DNA of 64,000 nucleotides from Muscardinus avellanarius (lineage: Eukaryota > Chordata > Mammalia > Rodentia > Gliridae), in the NCBI GenBank assembly GCA_963383645.1, contig OY726559.1:119125405-119189404 (forward strand), in the 5' to 3' direction. The notes under the pieces were generated by a model. That model saw nothing but the letters and a program-made list of their open reading frames with translations, was not told the origin of the DNA and searched no databases. Position numbers and translations under genes: made by a program. This document shows, in pieces, positions 1 through 10,719 of this stretch. The first letter of the stretch is position 1, and the number at the start of each line of letters is the position of its first letter.

Positions 1-660
1 CAAGGAGGAGAAAAGAGAACCTTTCGATGTTCTCCACATAGGGGAAGAGTGAATGCAGAAGGATCTGCTGGGGATGGAGCTGGACTAATGTTTTCCCCTA
101 AACTGGAGTGCACCTAAGCTTATCATGTTTGCACTATTTGGCAGGTGGCCACACTGTAGTCTAATATTCTTGTCGACACAGACAGCCATGTCCAGTGTAC
201 AACACAAACCCAAGCAATGTACGACTCTCACCATGAGGATAGTAATTGGGGGGCAGTTCCTAAGGAATTTGTGAATACTCACCTTGGCTCAGCCTTGGGT
301 CCCTCAGGATTGGATTGGTCGATGACCTATGGTTGTGCCTATAGTCACCATGTGATAGATGATTGTTCACACATTTGTGGAAAGATTAGCTGCCACCTAC
401 CTTGTAGCTCCCTGTAGGGCCTGCTACTTCAAACATTTGTGAGCAAATAGTGGGGGAGGAAGCCCAGACCCTAGATTTCCATCTTGGACTCTTATGCTTG
501 GTCCTAGTAGAACTCAAGGTGCAGAGTGGAGAACGCCACAGGAGGACTGAAGCTGCTGCCCAGCAATGATCTTGTAGCTCAGTCCAAAGTCATGAGTTGA
601 AGCATCTCACTCTAGCTACTGTCTGTCAGAGTCCACTGTAGTCAAAGTCAGGGTCCAGGG
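1..660 (-). pseudogene. Smok pseudogene 1 (linker, UBA and kinase C-lobe remnant)
   Basis: The sequence aligns by eye with the intact sperm motility kinase gene at 4589-6400 on the same strand. Positions 1-200 resemble the post-kinase linker and UBA region, with the shared words ggacacagacagcc and gcaggtggc. Positions 440-600 resemble the kinase C-lobe around the DFG segment (gctgctgcccagc, agctcagtccaaagtcatgag). The kinase N-lobe is missing and no reading frame survives, so it is a broken copy. The C-terminal tail would lie left of the window. The adjoining stretch 600-850 is repeated at about 2945-3150 with the same non-kinase flank, so pseudogenes 1 and 3 arose from one duplicated block that was already truncated. 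Confidence 0.7.
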
Positions 661-869
661 AGCTGAGAGATACATTAATTAGAAGTTAGTTATCCCAGAG
701 TGTACACATTTATCTAACCATCACACTAAAACCCACCAATGCATCCAACTGTGATTTATCAATTGAAAATGACATAACACAAGCATTTATAAAACACAAC
801 AACAACAAAACAACAAAAAACTTCTGGAGTGCATTACTTGTTGGTGTCCATCTCAGCAGCATACTTTTG

Positions 870-1690
870 TTGGAGTCACCTATATATAAGTATATAACAT
901 TTCATTTCCTTTTTCATTTCTTTTTTACTGGATGTTCTTGGGTGGATGTAGGGCAAATTTCTGGGGCCTGCAGGCAACTGCGACAGGTCCTTATGATCTG
1001 AGTAACAATTCTCCGGGTTACCTGCTTCTGCCACCATTATTTTTTGTGGTAGTGGAAACAGTTTTACCTCAAGTTTGCATGGTGGAGGGAGAGTCTTTTT
1101 GATCACTCTTAGGAAGACAAGCTGGCTTTTGGGCCTCAAAGTCATGCTGTAGGGCCATGCTGATAGTGAGGGTGATCTCATTGGAGCCTCACAGAGGAAC
1201 AGTTGGCAGTCTCTGTCTTCTCTCTCCCAAGCTGTACAGGAGAATGACAGGCAGCCTCTCAGAAGTCTCCTCTAGGTGAGGCTAGAGAAAGAAGGGGCTT
1301 GGCTGTGTCACTGGGGAACAGCACATGGGTTCTCTCTACTCTGCCCAGGAGAATTGTAGGCAGGCTGTCTCTACTTTCCTGCAGACTGCCCAAAGGAATG
1401 GCAGGCAGGCTGTGGCTTCTGTCCCCCTTCTGTCCTGATTCTGTGTCTTCCATGGCCACGAAATGCTCAGAGAGAAAGAAGGGGGAGGCCAGAAGGGAAC
1501 CCTTAGTTGGTCTCCAATTTGCAGAAAGAGAGAATGCAGGAGGATCTGCTGGGGATAGAGCTGGCCTAATGTTTCCCCTAAACTTGAGTGCACCCAGGCT
1601 CACCAAGATTGCACTATCTGGCAGGTGTGGCCTAATATTCTGAGTGTTCTAATATTCCAGTGGACACAGACAATGAGGTGCATTACCTTT
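870..1690 (-). pseudogene. Smok pseudogene 2 (C-terminal tail remnant)
   Basis: This is a head-to-tail neighbour of pseudogene 1. It matches the serine-rich C-terminal tail of the intact Smok gene on the minus strand, including the 3'-end word of the type ggaGACACCTta and the region encoding the [12 protein letters not shown] motif, visible here in decayed form near 1390-1420. It stops at the UBA border near 1690 (ccagtggacacagacaatg). Short open frames of about 110 codons remain, but the frame shifts repeatedly. I see no kinase domain, so it is a tail-only fragment. Confidence 0.65.
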
Positions 1691-3050
1691 TGGTGTCTAT
1701 TCAGCAGCCTGATTTTGCTGAAGACACCTGGTAAATATTGAAAACACGGCATTTCTGTTCCCTTTTTTACTGTATCCACTTGGGGGGATCCAGGTCAAAT
1801 CTTTGGGGCCAGCAGGCAACAGCAACAGGTCCTTATCATGTATGTCACAATTCTCAGGGTTACCTGTTTCCAGCCATGACTGTTGTCCTTGGTGGTGGCT
1901 ACAGGTGCACAACAGGGTTGCGTGGTGGAGGGTGAGTCTTTTCCTGTCATTTTCTCTCACAGGACGAGCTGGTATGGGAGGCCTCAAGGTCATGCATGAG
2001 GACCATGCGAGGAGTGGGGGTGCTCTCACTGGGGCCTCACAGAGGAACAGCAGGTAGGCTCTGTCTACTCTCCTAGATGCCTCAGAGCTTGTGCAGGAGA
2101 ATGAAAGGCAGGCTCTCTGCAGTCTCCTCTGGGTTAGGCTGGAAGAAATAGGGGCCTGGCTGTGTCTTTGTTCCTGAGTTCTCCACTGGAGTACAGTAAG
2201 TAGGCTCTCTCTACTTTCCTCTAGGCTGGGCAGGGGAGTGGCAGATGGGCTCTGTCTCTTGCCCCCTCAGCCCTGATTCTGTGTCCTCCCTGACCAGGGA
2301 ATGCTCAGAGAGCAAGAACGGGGAGTCGGGTCATGCTGGAGGGAAGTGAATGCTCACTGGCTTTCCACTTTGGGGGAGAGAGAAGGCAGAAGTGTCTATG
2401 GGGATGGAGGTTGCTTGCTGCCTTGATACTCCTGCCAAACCTGGACTGCACCCTGGCTCACCCTGTTGTACTCTCTGGAAGGTGGACATTGTGAGGTCAA
2501 ATATTCTGGTGGACACAGCTCGGTCTGGTTTGGGTAAACACATGACTCTTATGATCAAGGGGTTTGGTTTTTTGGGAGTAAAATGTGAGAAATAGGTGAA
2601 TATTCCCCCTGGATCAACCATGGGTGATTCAGTATTGGTTGGGCTGACAGCCTCTGGTTTGCATCTACAGTGAACATGTGATGGATGATGTTTTGTACAT
2701 TTGGAAAAGTGAGGGAAAATCTCAGCTTCCTACAGGGCCTGTTCCTTCAGCTCCTCAAAGGTGGTGTCTTGAGGAGAGGATGTTCATGAGCAAATAGTGG
2801 AAGATGATGCCTTGGTCCCAGATATCTGTCTCAGAGCCATATCATGGTCCTGGAAGAAGTCAGGGTGCAGAGATGGAGAATGTCACAGGAGGACTGCAGC
2901 TGATGCCTGGTAGAGATCTTGCTGCTCAGCCCAAAGTCAATGAGTTGGAGCATCTCACTGCAGCTGCTGTCTGTCGGGGTCCACTGTGGCCAAAATCAGG
3001 GTCCAGGGAGCTGAGAGATAGGTGAATTATGAAGAGTCAGTCATCCTAGA
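1690..3050 (-). pseudogene. Smok pseudogene 3 (tail, UBA, part of kinase)
   Basis: This is the longest decayed Smok copy. On the minus strand it runs from kinase C-lobe (about 2780-2960; gatcttgctgctcagcccaaagtc is the counterpart of the DFG region) through UBA and linker (about 2430-2640) into the C-terminal tail (1690-2330). The kinase N-lobe is missing, as in pseudogene 1, and the 5' flank 2945-3150 is nearly the same as 600-850. Frames are broken throughout. The parent gene lies 1.5 kb to the right. Confidence 0.7.
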
Positions 3051-3164
3051 GTGTAAATAGTTGTCTAACAATCACACTAAAACCCACAAGTTCATATAAT
3101 TATGATTTATCAATTGAAAACAATAAAATACAAACATGAACAAAAGAAAACACTATAGTGTCCA

Positions 3165-3760
3165 CCTATTTGTTGGGGTCCATCACAGCAGCCTGCTTTC
3201 ACTGGATACACCTTGAAGTCTAGACTACAGGACACTTCTGCTCCCCTTTCACTAGACCTACTTGGATGGCCCCTTGGCAAAACATCGGGGCCCATAGGAA
3301 ATAGCAACGGTCTTTGCGATCTGAGTCACGATTCTCTGCATTACCTGTTTCCAGCTGTGACTGTTGTCCATGGTGGTGGCCACGGGACCCAACAGGGTTG
3401 CTGCATGGCGTAGGGGTCTTGTTCTGTGAGTTGTTCCTGAGAGGACAAGCTGGCTTGGTGGACCTCAAGGCCATGGTGCTGGAAGTGGGGTGCTCTCACT
3501 GGGGCTTCACAGAGGAAGAACAAGCAGATTTCTGTCTCCTCTCTTCTGAGTAATGAGGAAAAATGGCAGACCTGCTCTTTGCATCTCCTCTGGGTCGAGT
3601 TGGAAACAGGAGGGGCCAGGCTGTGTCTTTGCTCCCAGAGTTCTTCCCTCCTCCAAGCTGGGCAGGGGAGGGGCAGGCGGGATGTCACTATTGCCCCTCA
3701 CACTGCCCAGGGGAATGCCAAGCAGCCTGTGCCCCCTGCCCCCTCCTGCCCTACCTGTTT
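3165..3760 (-). pseudogene. Smok pseudogene 4 (tail fragment)
   Basis: This is a tail-only copy. Its 3' end (tactggatacaccttgaag type) and the segment cccataggaaatagcaacgg correspond to the end of the intact gene near 4610-4700 (gatggagacaccttagctc; ggccatcaggcagctgcag). It ends near 3760, where the next tail copy starts. Short open frames in several phases show no consistent protein. Confidence 0.6.
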
Positions 3761-4082
3761 GGTGGTGTCCACCTGCTTTGACTGGAGACACCTTATTACC
3801 AAGTAGTTCAGGGCACTTCTGCTTGCCTTTCTCTTCAGCCCCTTGGGTGGATCCAGGGTGGACCTTTGGGCCATCAGGCAACTACAGAGGGTCTCAAGAT
3901 CCTGATCCCAATTCTGCACCTCACTCACCACATGTGTGGTCAAGGGCAGTGGCTGCAGACTCACAACGGGGTTGCCAGGTGGAGGCTGAGTCTGCCTCTG
4001 CCAATAGTTTCTGGGAGCACAAGCTGGGCTGGGGTGCCTCAGTCTGTGCTAGGTGCCATGATGGGAGTGGGCGTCCTATCAC

Positions 4083-4330
4083 TAGATCTGCACAGACAAA
4101 CAACAGCTGGGCTCTGTCCACTCTGGTGCAGGGGGCTTAGATAAATCACTGCACAGAGGAACAGCAGCCAGGCACTGCCCACTCTGCTGCAGGGGCCTCA
4201 GTTAAGTCACCACATAGATGAACAGCAGCCAAGCCCTGTCTACTCTGCTGTGGGTGTGCAGGTAAATCACCGCACAGACGAACAGCAGCTGGGCTCTGTC
4301 CACTCTGCTGTGAGGTGCGCAGGTAAAACA
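4083..4330. repeat. 60-bp minisatellite, about 4 units
   Basis: The word cactctgctg recurs at 4181, 4241 and 4301, with a looser copy near 4120, which gives a period of exactly 60 bp. Each unit also holds gaacagcagc. Sixty bases are 20 codons, so the array does not shift the minus-strand frame. A single related unit sits in the intact kinase gene near 4826-4866, which suggests that the array grew from coding tail sequence. Confidence 0.8.
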
Positions 4331-4404
4331 CCAGCAGGTTCTTCACTCTCTCATCTGCAATGGTCAGCAGAAGGGGGGCTGGGCTGTGTCTTTGCTTCCT
4401 ATGG

Positions 4405-4475
4405 CAAGCTTTTGCTGGGCAGGCTCTTGCTGGGCAGGCTCTCACTGGGCAGGCTCTCGCTGGGCTGGTGTTGCT
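4405..4475. repeat. 15-bp tandem repeat in Smok tail relic
   Basis: The unit gggcaggctcttgct is repeated four to five times. It encodes a five-residue Ala-Arg-Ala-Cys-Pro-like unit on the minus strand. Looser 15-bp units are seen in the intact gene at about 5000-5160, which encode its Leu-Pro-Ser-Lys-rich stretch. Confidence 0.75.
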
Positions 4476-4588
4476 GCTGGGCAGGCTGTTGGGACTCTCC
4501 TCCATGGTGGGCAGAGGAGAATCAGGTGGGCTGTTACTGCTCAGGGTAAGGGCTGGCTGGCTGTGTCTTCTGTGCCCCTTGATGTTGC

Positions 4589-6400
4589 TCACTGGCCTGT
4601 TTTTGATGGAGACACCTTAGCTCTGAATGTTTTAGGGCACCTCTTTGCTTCTTGGCTGGTTCTAGGGCGAGTCTTTTTGGCCATCAGGCAGCTGCAGCAG
4701 GCTCTCATGATGCTGCCCAGAATTCTCTTGCCAGCCTGCCTCCAGCCCCAGGTGACGTCAGGGGCTGTGTCCTCAAGATCGTGCAGGGGTGCCATGCTGG
4801 GAGCAGGGGACTTCTCACTCGTGCTTCCCAGGCTCTGTTCACTCTGCTGAGGGGTGCACACCTCAGGCACTGGCACATTCTCCTCTCTCTCTGCGATGGT
4901 CGGCAGAGAGGGGGCCCAGCTGTCATTTTCTTTCTTCTGGTGCCAGCACTGAATGGTAGAAAGCCTGTGCTTTCTCCCTTTGGGGCTAAGCACGTGAACA
5001 TTTGGCAGGCACTTTCTGGGCAGTATCTTGCTGGGCAGGTTTTCCCTGAGCAGGATCTTGCTGGACAGGCTTTTGTTGGACAGGCTCTCTCCCCTCCCCT
5101 CTGGGTTGAGCTGGCTCTTGCTGGGCAGTCTCTCCCTGGGCACGCTCTCACTGGGCAAGCTGTTGTCACTCTCCATCGAGCTGGCACTACTCCCTCCCAT
5201 GCTGCCCAGGGGGATGGCTGGGAGGCTGTGTCTTCTGTCTCTCTTGTGCCCTAACTGTGTGCCCTCTTGGTCCAGGGAATGCCCAGAGAGCAAGGGATTG
5301 GTGGGACGGGCAGGCTCGCTAGCTCTCCGTACTGGGGGGAGAGCAAAAGTGTCTGCTGGTGTTGACGGTGGTGCACTGCTCTGATGTTGTTTCTGCCTCA
5401 CCTGGACTGTACCCTGGCTCACCCTCTGCTGTACCATGAGGTAGGTGGCACTCAGATGGTTAAAGAGTCTGTTGGACACAGACATCCAGGTGAGGTGTGG
5501 GTCATATCCCAGGCAACGCATGACCCTTAAAATCAAGGCATTCGGCTCCTTGGGGAGAGGCTTGGGAGGAGGTGGTACGTCTTCACCCTGAACCAGCCAT
5601 GGGTGCCCTAGAATATCTTCAGCTGTTGGCCTCTGGGCTGGGTCTACTGTCAGCAGCTGCCTGATAATGTCCTGAGCCTCGGGGGAAAGGTGAGTGGGCT
5701 CCTTGTAGTGTCCCCGCATGACCCGCTCTTTCTTCTCCTGAGAGTTGAGACTTTGCAAGAAGGGGAGAGTCTCTGTTAAAATTAAGTGGAGGAGGACCCC
5801 CAAACCCCAGATGTCCACCTTGGGGCCATATGGTTGCTCCTCATAGAGCTCAGGAGCACAGAATGCGAGAGTTCCACAAAAAGATGTCAGCTGCTGCCCA
5901 GACTTGATTTTACAGCTCAGCCCAAAATCAATGAGCTTCACGTTCCCCTCCTGGTCCAGCAGGATGTTTTCCGGCTTCAGGTCTCTGTGGATGATGCCTT
6001 CTTGATGGCAATAGTGCACCGCCCACAGGATCTGCCTGAACAGCCGCCGGGCCTCCTCCTCCCTCAGGCCAACGGGCAGCTCACCCCCGCTCACAAACTC
6101 CATGATTATACAAGTTGTGTTCGGTGTCTCCACAATCTCAAAGAGCTGCACCACGTGTTGATGTTCCACCGTCTTCATTATCTCTACCTCTGGCATGAAG
6201 GGGAGCTGATGCCTTGATTTATTTATAACTTTTATAGCCACCTCCATCCCAGTGAGGATATGGCAGGCCAGATGGATGCTGCCAAATGCACCCTGGCCAA
6301 TTTTCCGTATGATGGTATATTGACCTTTGAGGGCCTCCTTCCAGGGATTGTCGGTGGAGATGCCTGGACTCACCTCCCTACCTTCTCTCTTCCCAGCCAT
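4589..6400 (-). CDS. Smok: Sperm motility kinase (Smok family), serine/threonine kinase, intronless
   Basis: This 603-codon frame has no introns and ends in TGA at 4589. I chose the ATG at 6400 because the open frame further upstream lacks another ATG and is low-complexity. The glycine loop IGQGAFG is at residues 34-40, VAIK lysine at 57, the helix-C glutamate about 73, HRDLKPEN at 138-145, DFG at 158-160 and APE at 182-184. All catalytic residues are present. A UBA-like segment follows at about 283-328 ([15 protein letters not shown]), as in MARK/Smok kinases. The remaining 270 residues are basic and serine-rich with Pro-Ser-Lys repeats. The segment after GGEL (105-108) is shorter than usual for the family by perhaps six to eight residues. 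Smok kinases are testis-specific relatives of MARK/AMPK kinases studied in mouse, with links to sperm motility. The intronless form suggests a retrogene origin. Function here is inferred from family. Confidence 0.93.
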   Translation of the reverse strand: MAGKREGREVSPGISTDNPWKEALKGQYTIIRKIGQGAFGSIHLACHILTGMEVAIKVINKSRHQLPFMPEVEIMKTVEHQHVVQLFEIVETPNTTCIIMEFVSGGELPVGLREEEARRLFRQILWAVHYCHQEGIIHRDLKPENILLDQEGNVKLIDFGLSCKIKSGQQLTSFCGTLAFCAPELYEEQPYGPKVDIWGLGVLLHLILTETLPFLQSLNSQEKKERVMRGHYKEPTHLSPEAQDIIRQLLTVDPAQRPTAEDILGHPWLVQGEDVPPPPKPLPKEPNALILRVMRCLGYDPHLTWMSVSNRLFNHLSATYLMVQQRVSQGTVQVRQKQHQSSAPPSTPADTFALPPVRRASEPARPTNPLLSGHSLDQEGTQLGHKRDRRHSLPAIPLGSMGGSSASSMESDNSLPSESVPRERLPSKSQLNPEGRGESLSNKSLSSKILLRENLPSKILPRKCLPNVHVLSPKGRKHRLSTIQCWHQKKENDSWAPSLPTIAEREENVPVPEVCTPQQSEQSLGSTSEKSPAPSMAPLHDLEDTAPDVTWGWRQAGKRILGSIMRACCSCLMAKKTRPRTSQEAKRCPKTFRAKVSPSKTGQ

Positions 6401-6560
6401 TGAGTCGAAGCCCGAAATCCAAAGTCCTGAGCCAAAAATCAAAGCCAAAGTACAAAATCCAAAGGTCCACGATCCAAAGTTCCAATGCCAAAATCCAAAA
6501 TCCTAGGTCCAAAATCAGAAGTCAAAGCCAAACTGAATCCAAATCCACACAAGCACCAAG
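6400..6560. repeat. Degenerate short repeat in Smok 5' leader
   Basis: The words aaatccaaag, gatccaaagttcc and aaaatcc recur every 10-15 bases between the start codon and the TATA box region. On the minus strand this becomes a run of TTTGGATTTTG-like units. It holds no ATG and is probably untranslated leader. Confidence 0.55.
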
Positions 6561-6630
6561 ACACAGTCCTACAGGTCACCACACGATAGCTTCCTGTACT
6601 CAACGGACAAATGACCAGTAACAGCCAGGT

Positions 6631-6639
6631 CCTTATATA
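6631..6639 (-). promoter_or_regulatory. TATA box of the Smok gene
   Basis: The minus strand reads GGCTATATAAGGACC here, a near-perfect TATA box. It lies about 231 bp upstream of the chosen ATG, so transcription would start near 6605. This leaves a leader of about 200 nt. No CpG island is present, which fits a tissue-restricted gene. Confidence 0.6.
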
Positions 6640-6887
6640 GCCAGTCCCTGACACCTCATAGAGGCTCTTTGTGAGGTCATGGCTAGACATGGCCCAATCA
6701 GGGCGAGCCATGGCCTGCTGGGGCTGTCTTACCTTTGCCCTCCAAGACTTTTCCCAGTTTAATAACAAGAATGAGAAAACCTCTAAAAGCTTCTTTACTT
6801 CCATAGGGTATGGAGACTAACTTGTTTAGAAGTTAAAATTTAGAGAGTGCTTCAGTGGCTTTTACAGTTTAAAAACAATGTGGACCT

Positions 6888-7045
6888 TTGGGCTGAAACA
6901 GGAGGATAATGGGTTGGACAACAGCCTCAGCAAGCAGTGAGGCTCTCATCAATCTACTGAGATCCTGTTTGTAGATAAAATTTTAAAAACTGGACTAGGG
7001 GTATAGCTCAGAGGTAGAATACCCTGGGTTCAATACACAGTAATA
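6888..7045 (+). mobile_element. B1/ID-type SINE, old
   Basis: The tail ggtatagctcagaggtagaata followed by ctgggttcaata and a CA-rich end is the ID-like half. The head is worn (gggctgaaacaggagg, cagcctcagcaag). Confidence 0.75.
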
Positions 7046-7224
7046 CACACATACACACACAAATAAAATGCTCATCATATCTATACTCAGTGTATTCAAT
7101 TACTTTTTTTCACTGGATCATCGGTATTAAAAGGTTGGTAAACCAGGTGTTTGAGTGCCAGGAAGTCGATACCTGGTGGAGAGGTCCTCTCACCTGTGGT
7201 TATTCAGGGTACCTGCTGGACACT

Positions 7225-7490
7225 GTCTTTTTCCTTCCCCCCCAACCTAATGCAAGGACAGGAGCCAACAGCCATGCCAGGCTACACAGGTGGCTTAGAG
7301 AGAGCGGTCCTCTTGTCTCAGCCTCCCAAAAGCTGGAATTACAAACGTGCACCACCATGCCTGGCCCCTTTTTAGTTTTTATTTTGAAATAGTGTCTTGC
7401 TGTTAATTCGGCTGGCCTGGAACCTGTGATCCTCCTGTCTAAGCCTCCCACGTACTGGGATTCAAGGCGTGTGCCACCACCCGTCATTTT
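7225..7490 (-). mobile_element. Two adjoining B1-like SINE heads, minus strand
   Basis: Two successive copies of the reversed head are visible: cagcctcccaaaagctggaattac...caccatgcctggc near 7320-7372 and aagcctcccacgtactgggattc...gccaccaccc near 7440-7488. A worn tail precedes each. Confidence 0.7.
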
Positions 7491-7494
7491 CATT

Positions 7495-8265
7495 GGTGTG
7501 TTCAGGCATTTTCTCTGACTAGGGAGGACTGGATTCTGTCATTTGTTTCCTGAATGTCTTACAGTGTTTCTGTCCCTCAATTCCACATGATTACCGTCTC
7601 TATTTGTTTGATTTTTGTTACAGAAACATTTTAATCCCCATCTCTTTCATATGAGGGGGTCTGGTCCATAGATATTTCTTTGACGTTCTGTGAGGATTCA
7701 ATTTAACATGCGACACTGGTACCACTGATGTGAGTCTGCAGCAGGACAGGCTCAAGAACATACAGATTCTTCTCGTGCACAGCTCAAATCCCACCCCAAC
7801 AGAGACAAAAGTCACAAAGCATTGTGTTTGTGCTGTGTGCTCAGTAATATAGACTGGTAATTGGATTCTTTTCTATATATTATCTTAAATTATTCTCACA
7901 TTAGGTTGGGGGCGAAGGAAAAAGAGAAACAAAAGTCACACAAACTTTTCTAACTCATGAAATTGGCTGTATCAGAGGTCTTTCTCTCTTCATCCACCTC
8001 TGAGTTCCTATCTAATGTCCTTCATTTCCACCTGAAGGATTGCCCTTATGCAGAATAGGTCTAGTGATCAACTCCCTTGGCTCTTGCTTATCTGCTGCTG
8101 TGGTTTGAATGTGTGTGCCCCAGCATTCCTATTGAGACTTCAACCCCACTGCAAGTGTTGAGAGGGGGATTCAGGAGGGGTTAGTCTATGAAGCTGCAAT
8201 TTCCCGGATAGGATGTGTACATTTAGAAAGGAGTGAGCATTTACAAGTCCCTGGGTTGAAACCCA
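7495..8265. other. No gene seen; unique intergenic sequence
   Basis: I find no open frame with family resemblance, no splice-flanked exon and no clear repeat here. The last 100 bases (8190-8265) run into an ID-like end (gggttgaaacccaggaa) and the following CA run. Confidence 0.5.
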
Positions 8266-8266
8266 G

Positions 8267-8268
8267 GA

Positions 8269-8309
<41 letters not shown>
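8267..8309. repeat. (CA)n microsatellite
   Basis: About 20 perfect CA dinucleotides grow out of a SINE tail. Confidence 0.95.
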
Positions 8310-8310
<1 letters not shown>

Positions 8311-8315
8311 ATTAA

Positions 8316-8425
8316 ACTGGCATGGTGACACAAATCTGTGATCCAAGCTAGTCAGGAAGTTGCAAGTTTAAGGCTATCGCTGGCCACTTGGCTCCTTGGT
8401 AGAATGGATAGAATCCCAAGTACTT
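8316..8425 (+). mobile_element. SINE fragment with A-rich tail
   Basis: The head ctggcatggtgacacaaatctg and the tail tggtagaatggatagaatccc are recognisable. An AAAG-rich tail follows to 8460. Confidence 0.6.
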
Positions 8426-8729
8426 CCAAAAAAGAAAAAGAAAAAAAAAAGAGAAAGAAATGGAAAAGAAAGGCCTTGTTATAGTGAGTTCAAGTCATCC
8501 ACTCTCTCCAATGCGGAATGTCCTTGGCCTTACCTCCGGAACATCTAGAAATTGACTTTTATTTTTAATCAATTACCCAGCCTATGGTATTTGTTAGAGC
8601 AGCATGAAAGGACAATGGTATCTGGAATACCTCCATTTCCCCTTGTATGAAAAGGGCAGTATTGCAGGCCAAAGGATTCATCACTTTAAATATATTGACC
8701 TATTGCATTCTGGGTTTTAGGTTTTCTTC

Positions 8730-8733
8730 CTTC

Positions 8734-8795
<62 letters not shown>
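8730..8795. repeat. (TTTC)n microsatellite
   Basis: About 15 tetranucleotide units end in a T run that belongs to the adjoining minus-strand SINE tail. Confidence 0.95.
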
Positions 8796-8796
<1 letters not shown>

Positions 8797-8987
8797 TTTT
8801 TTTTGGTACTGGGGTTCCTGGAAGCCCTTCTACCTCTGGGCTACACTCCCAGACCTTTTTTTACATTTTTATTTGGAAACAGGGCCTCCTAAGCCAGCGC
8901 ATGCTGCTGGATTCGAACCTGTGCGATCCTCCTGTCTCTGCCTCCCAAGCAGGGGGATTACAAGCGTGCGCCACCATGCCCGGCTGG
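8796..8987 (-). mobile_element. Young B1/ID-type SINE, minus strand
   Basis: This is a full-length dimer on the minus strand with little decay. The end reads gcgtgcgccaccatgcccggc and the start is ggtactggggttcctggaag. It resembles the copies at 15322, 31327, 39050 and 59735 closely and marks a young subfamily. Confidence 0.9.
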
Positions 8988-8999
8988 TTTTAGGTTTTC

Positions 9000-10262
9000 T
9001 AATGAGAAATGTGATGAGGACCTTATAGGATGCTCATTATCACCACTCCTATTCAATATAATACTTGAAATTCTAGCCAGAGCTATAAGGCAAGAGAAGG
9101 AAATTAAAAGAATACAAGCACACAAAGAAGAAGTGAAATTACCTCTGTTTGCAGATGACATGATTCTATACTGAGAATGAAAAAATATGTATTATATAAA
9201 ATATGTATTTAATATATATTAGTATAATATAAATAATAATGTATTATATATTATAGTCATATAATATGACATATTATATTATACATATGTATGTTATAAA
9301 TATATAACACAAATCTTCCACCAGAAGACTTGTAGAGCTGATAAATTCAGCAAAGTACCCAGATATTAAATCAACTTAAAATATCAATAGTTTTTCTTTT
9401 CCACAGCCACAAATACACTGAAAAATACCTTGAAAATAATTTAATTCCCAATTCCTTTGAAAATGAAAATACTTAGTAATACAAGACCAAGGAGGCAAAA
9501 GTTCTATATTGTGAACACCATAGAACACCAGAGAAGGAAACTGAAGAAGATCTTAGAAGACGGGAAGATCTCCCATGTTCTCGGATAAATATGTCAAAAG
9601 GGCCTTACAGATTTAAAAGCCACATACAGATTCTATGACATTACTGTCAAAATACCAATGGCATTCTGCCTTGTACTAAAGAAAACAGTTCTCAAATTCA
9701 TATGAAAGAACAAAAGCCTCAGAATAGGCAAAGCAACTCTGAACAAGAAGAATCATGGTGGAACCATCACAATACCTAATTTTTAATTATACTACCGAGC
9801 TATAGGAATGAAACAGCATACTATTGGCATGAAAACAAACATGCAGACCAGTGGAACAGAATAGAAGACACAGAGATGAATCTACACACTTATAGCCAGT
9901 TGATTCTTGACATAGGTGCCAAAATATGTGCCAGAAAGAAGACAGTCTTTTCAACATATGATCCTGGGAACACTGAATGTCCAGAAAAAAAGGAATAAAG
10001 GAATAAAATTAGATTCCATCTCTTACTCTGCACAAAACTCAAGATAGGTCAAAAACCTAGAAATTAGATCAGAAACTTTGCAGTTACTTGAAGAAAACAT
10101 AGGGCTAATTCTTCAGTATATTTTGGCACTGGTAGAAACTACTTCAAGACAACCTTGAAATTTGAAAACTCCTGGATGCAAAGGAAACAAAGTCTGAAGA
10201 GAGAACCTACAGAATTGGAGAAAAAAGCCTCAAAACAACGCCAAATTCACACATGCATATAT
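9000..10262 (+). mobile_element. L1 fragment, ORF2 3' half (broken)
   Basis: Positions 9030-9165 translate to the L1 reverse transcriptase core: [11 protein letters not shown], then [11 protein letters not shown], a variant of the catalytic F/YADD box. The rest follows the usual L1 ORF2 order (e.g. AIGMKTAYYWHENKHADQW-like words near 9800-9850) with many stops and frameshifts. AT-rich insertions at 9170-9310 interrupt it. It is an inactive, 5'-truncated copy. Confidence 0.85.
9176..9312. repeat. AT-rich low-complexity insert
   Basis: This is almost pure A/T, with repeated atatat and attata words, inside the L1 relic. Confidence 0.85.
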
Positions 10263-10263
10263 A

Positions 10264-10266
<3 letters not shown>

Positions 10267-10310
<44 letters not shown>

Positions 10311-10317
10311 ACACAGT
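10267..10317. repeat. (CA)n microsatellite
   Basis: Roughly 23 CA units near the end of the L1 fragment, one interrupted by T. Confidence 0.95.
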
Positions 10318-10512
10318 CAGAGTGACTCATTGAATAATAAACAATTCTCATCAGGGTGTGTTTCTGCTCGATAGATGTTCTCCCATCCCCGAACCTGACA
10401 CCTACCCTCAGAAAATGCCTCAGTACTGGGACTTAACAGGCTGAGATGGGAAGACTGCAGATTCAAGAAAAAACAGCTCAAGTGTCATTGCCCAACACAA
10501 ACTGAAAATCGT

Positions 10513-10705
10513 TAGCTGAGCCTGGTTGGCACACACCTTTAAGCCCAGTAGGCGGGAGGCTGAAACAGGAGAATCATAAGGTTGAGGCCATAACATAGTA
10601 ATGTAGCAATATCTTGTTTCAAAATAATAAAAATAAAAAGGGCTGGGTATGTAGATTAGAGGTAGAATGTCCCTGAGTTCAATCCCCAGCAGTACATACA
10701 CAAAA
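10513..10705 (+). mobile_element. B1/ID-type SINE
   Basis: The head (ggttggcacacacctttaagccc) and tail (tagaggtagaatgtccctgagttcaatccc) are both present. Confidence 0.8.
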
Positions 10706-10719
10706 CAAAAAAACTAAAA

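Larger units (their letters stand above)
3765..4588 (-). pseudogene. Smok pseudogene 5 (tail copy with repeat expansions)
   Basis: This is a fifth copy of the Smok C-terminal tail directly behind the intact gene. A frame of about 148 codons stays open on the minus strand (4146-4592). It contains the decayed tail motif HRRHSQPALTLSS (parent: [12 protein letters not shown]), a run of Arg-Ala-Cys-Pro-like repeats and then a 20-residue repeat. The 3' part (3765-4080) repeats the parent's tail end. No kinase domain or start context is present, so I call it a tail relic. Its open frame persists largely because the internal repeats have periods divisible by three. Confidence 0.6.

Noticed and set aside
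3553..4140. 195-codon plus-strand open frame
   Set aside because: It is antisense to the Smok tail relics 4 and 5, whose repeats keep several frames open.
8140..8346. Val/Cys-repeat open frames over CA/TG runs (also at 27.0, 30.8, 37.4, 47.3 and 61.4 kb)
   Set aside because: These are microsatellite translations with no coding evidence.
8796..8987. SINE-embedded open frames (also 15.3, 31.4, 39.1 and 59.7 kb)
   Set aside because: Similar peptides (PFYLRATLPDL type) recur because they are translations of the same SINE.
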